Shown in pieces: positions 48,346-48,579 of a stretch of DNA of 48,579 nt. The stretch is from contig CAZQKE010000124.1 in NCBI GenBank assembly GCA_964593865.1, positions 1-48,579 on the forward strand. Reading direction: 5' to 3'. How positions within the stretch are numbered: the stretch's first letter is position 1; every line of letters starts with the position of its first letter. The notes below the pieces were generated by a model. The model was not told the DNA's origin and did not search any database. It saw nothing but the letters and a program-made list of their open reading frames with translations. A program made the translations under genes and the position numbers. Source of the stretch: CAZQKE01 sp964593865 (GTDB lineage Bacteria; Chloroflexota; Anaerolineae; JAAYZQ01).

Positions 48346-48579
48346 ATGCTCGACGTAATCGCGCTCGGAGATGTCAATGTAGACATTATCGCCCATTTTC
48401 CCCAATATCCGGCCAAAGGGCAGGACGCCTTGGCAACTTCGACCGAGATCCACTGCGGCGGCTCGGCGGCCAACACGGCCATCGCCCTGGCCCGCATGGG
48501 CCTGCGCGTGGGCCTTATTGCCCGCGTCGGCCCCGATTCCTGGGCCTTGAAGGCGTTGAGCTGCCTGGAGGACGCCGGG
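48346..48579 (+). CDS. PfkB-family sugar or nucleoside kinase, 5' part only
   Basis: The first 78 codons are visible; the gene is cut by the window end. The sequence opens MLDVIALGDVNVDIIAHFPQ and continues with GGSAANTAIALARMGLRVGLIARVGPDSWALKAL, split here by the usual HCGG. The N-terminal PfkB signature (ribokinase-like, GGxxxNxAxxLARLG) is clear. Substrate cannot be judged from this part. The start has no Shine-Dalgarno and sits 8 nt after a -10 box, so leaderless translation is likely. Confidence 0.88.
   Translation, partial: MLDVIALGDVNVDIIAHFPQYPAKGQDALATSTEIHCGGSAANTAIALARMGLRVGLIARVGPDSWALKALSCLEDAG

Overview
The window is 48.6 kb of GC-rich, densely coded bacterial chromosome. It looks most like a member of the Chloroflexota (Anaerolineae/Caldilineae-type). 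The indications are inference from gene content: a lipoprotein with a PTPEVVEKVVTKEV-type linker, a Thr/Pro-rich LysM protein, a BTAD-AAA-TPR regulator, a VanW-family protein, many REC/GAF/PAS proteins, ThyX, fused membrane/spermidine-synthase-like proteins, and many short palindromic and tandem repeats in the gaps. No rRNA, tRNA, insertion sequence, phage gene or CRISPR array was found.

Layout. (1) 1-4372: an IclR regulator, a KamA-type radical SAM aminomutase and an amino-acid-type binding lipoprotein. A near-consensus promoter and two palindromes lie upstream. (2) 4373-6545: a repeat-filled gap, thyX, and an unrecognised conserved 332-aa protein with its own promoter. (3) 6614-11087, minus strand: a signalling operon of REC-GAF regulator, metallo-beta-lactamase-fold hydrolase and REC-GAF-GAF-PAS-cyclase, the last with both usual purine-recognition residues changed. 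(4) 11161-12068: a GNAT acetyltransferase, apparently leaderless, divergent from the next block. (5) 12117-19625: a stop/start-overlapping chain of membrane/spermidine-synthase-like protein, ThiS/MoaD-like protein, MalQ and a membrane-anchored glycosidase, followed closely by a GT39-like glycosyltransferase. (6) 19626-21725: a LysM protein (minus) and a GT2 transferase. (7) 21839-26589: a muconolactone-isomerase-like protein, TldD, TldE and a DUF3524/QTMAN-type glycosyltransferase. (8) 26805-31756: a NarL-type regulator, a WecA/MraY-type transferase whose stop codon lies in a 28-bp tandem repeat, a B-box zinc-finger membrane protein, and RecN. (9) 31763-39513, minus strand: TudS/DUF523 from a leaderless-type promoter, then formiminotransferase, NYN nuclease, GAF-PAS histidine kinase and a 1079-aa modular glycosidase-like protein. 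(10) 39583-48579: an ABC ATPase, a permease fused to a SpoIIM domain, an MBL-fold hydrolase, a VanW protein, a large BTAD regulator, and the first 78 codons of a PfkB kinase cut by the window edge.

Themes. Several blocks concern cell-surface carbohydrate (MalQ, two glycosidase-like proteins, GT39, GT2, WecA-type, LysM, VanW). Others concern signalling (IclR, five two-component-type proteins, a cyclase, BTAD) and nucleic acids (ThyX, RecN, NYN, TudS, QTMAN). I see no single complete new defence or mobile system. The observations most worth following are the aminomutase with EAM-like substrate residues, the cyclase/MBL/REC operon, the ABC-2/SpoIIM fusion, the ThiS-like protein with a residue after Gly-Gly, the bacterial QTMAN homologue, and the leaderless promoter pattern.
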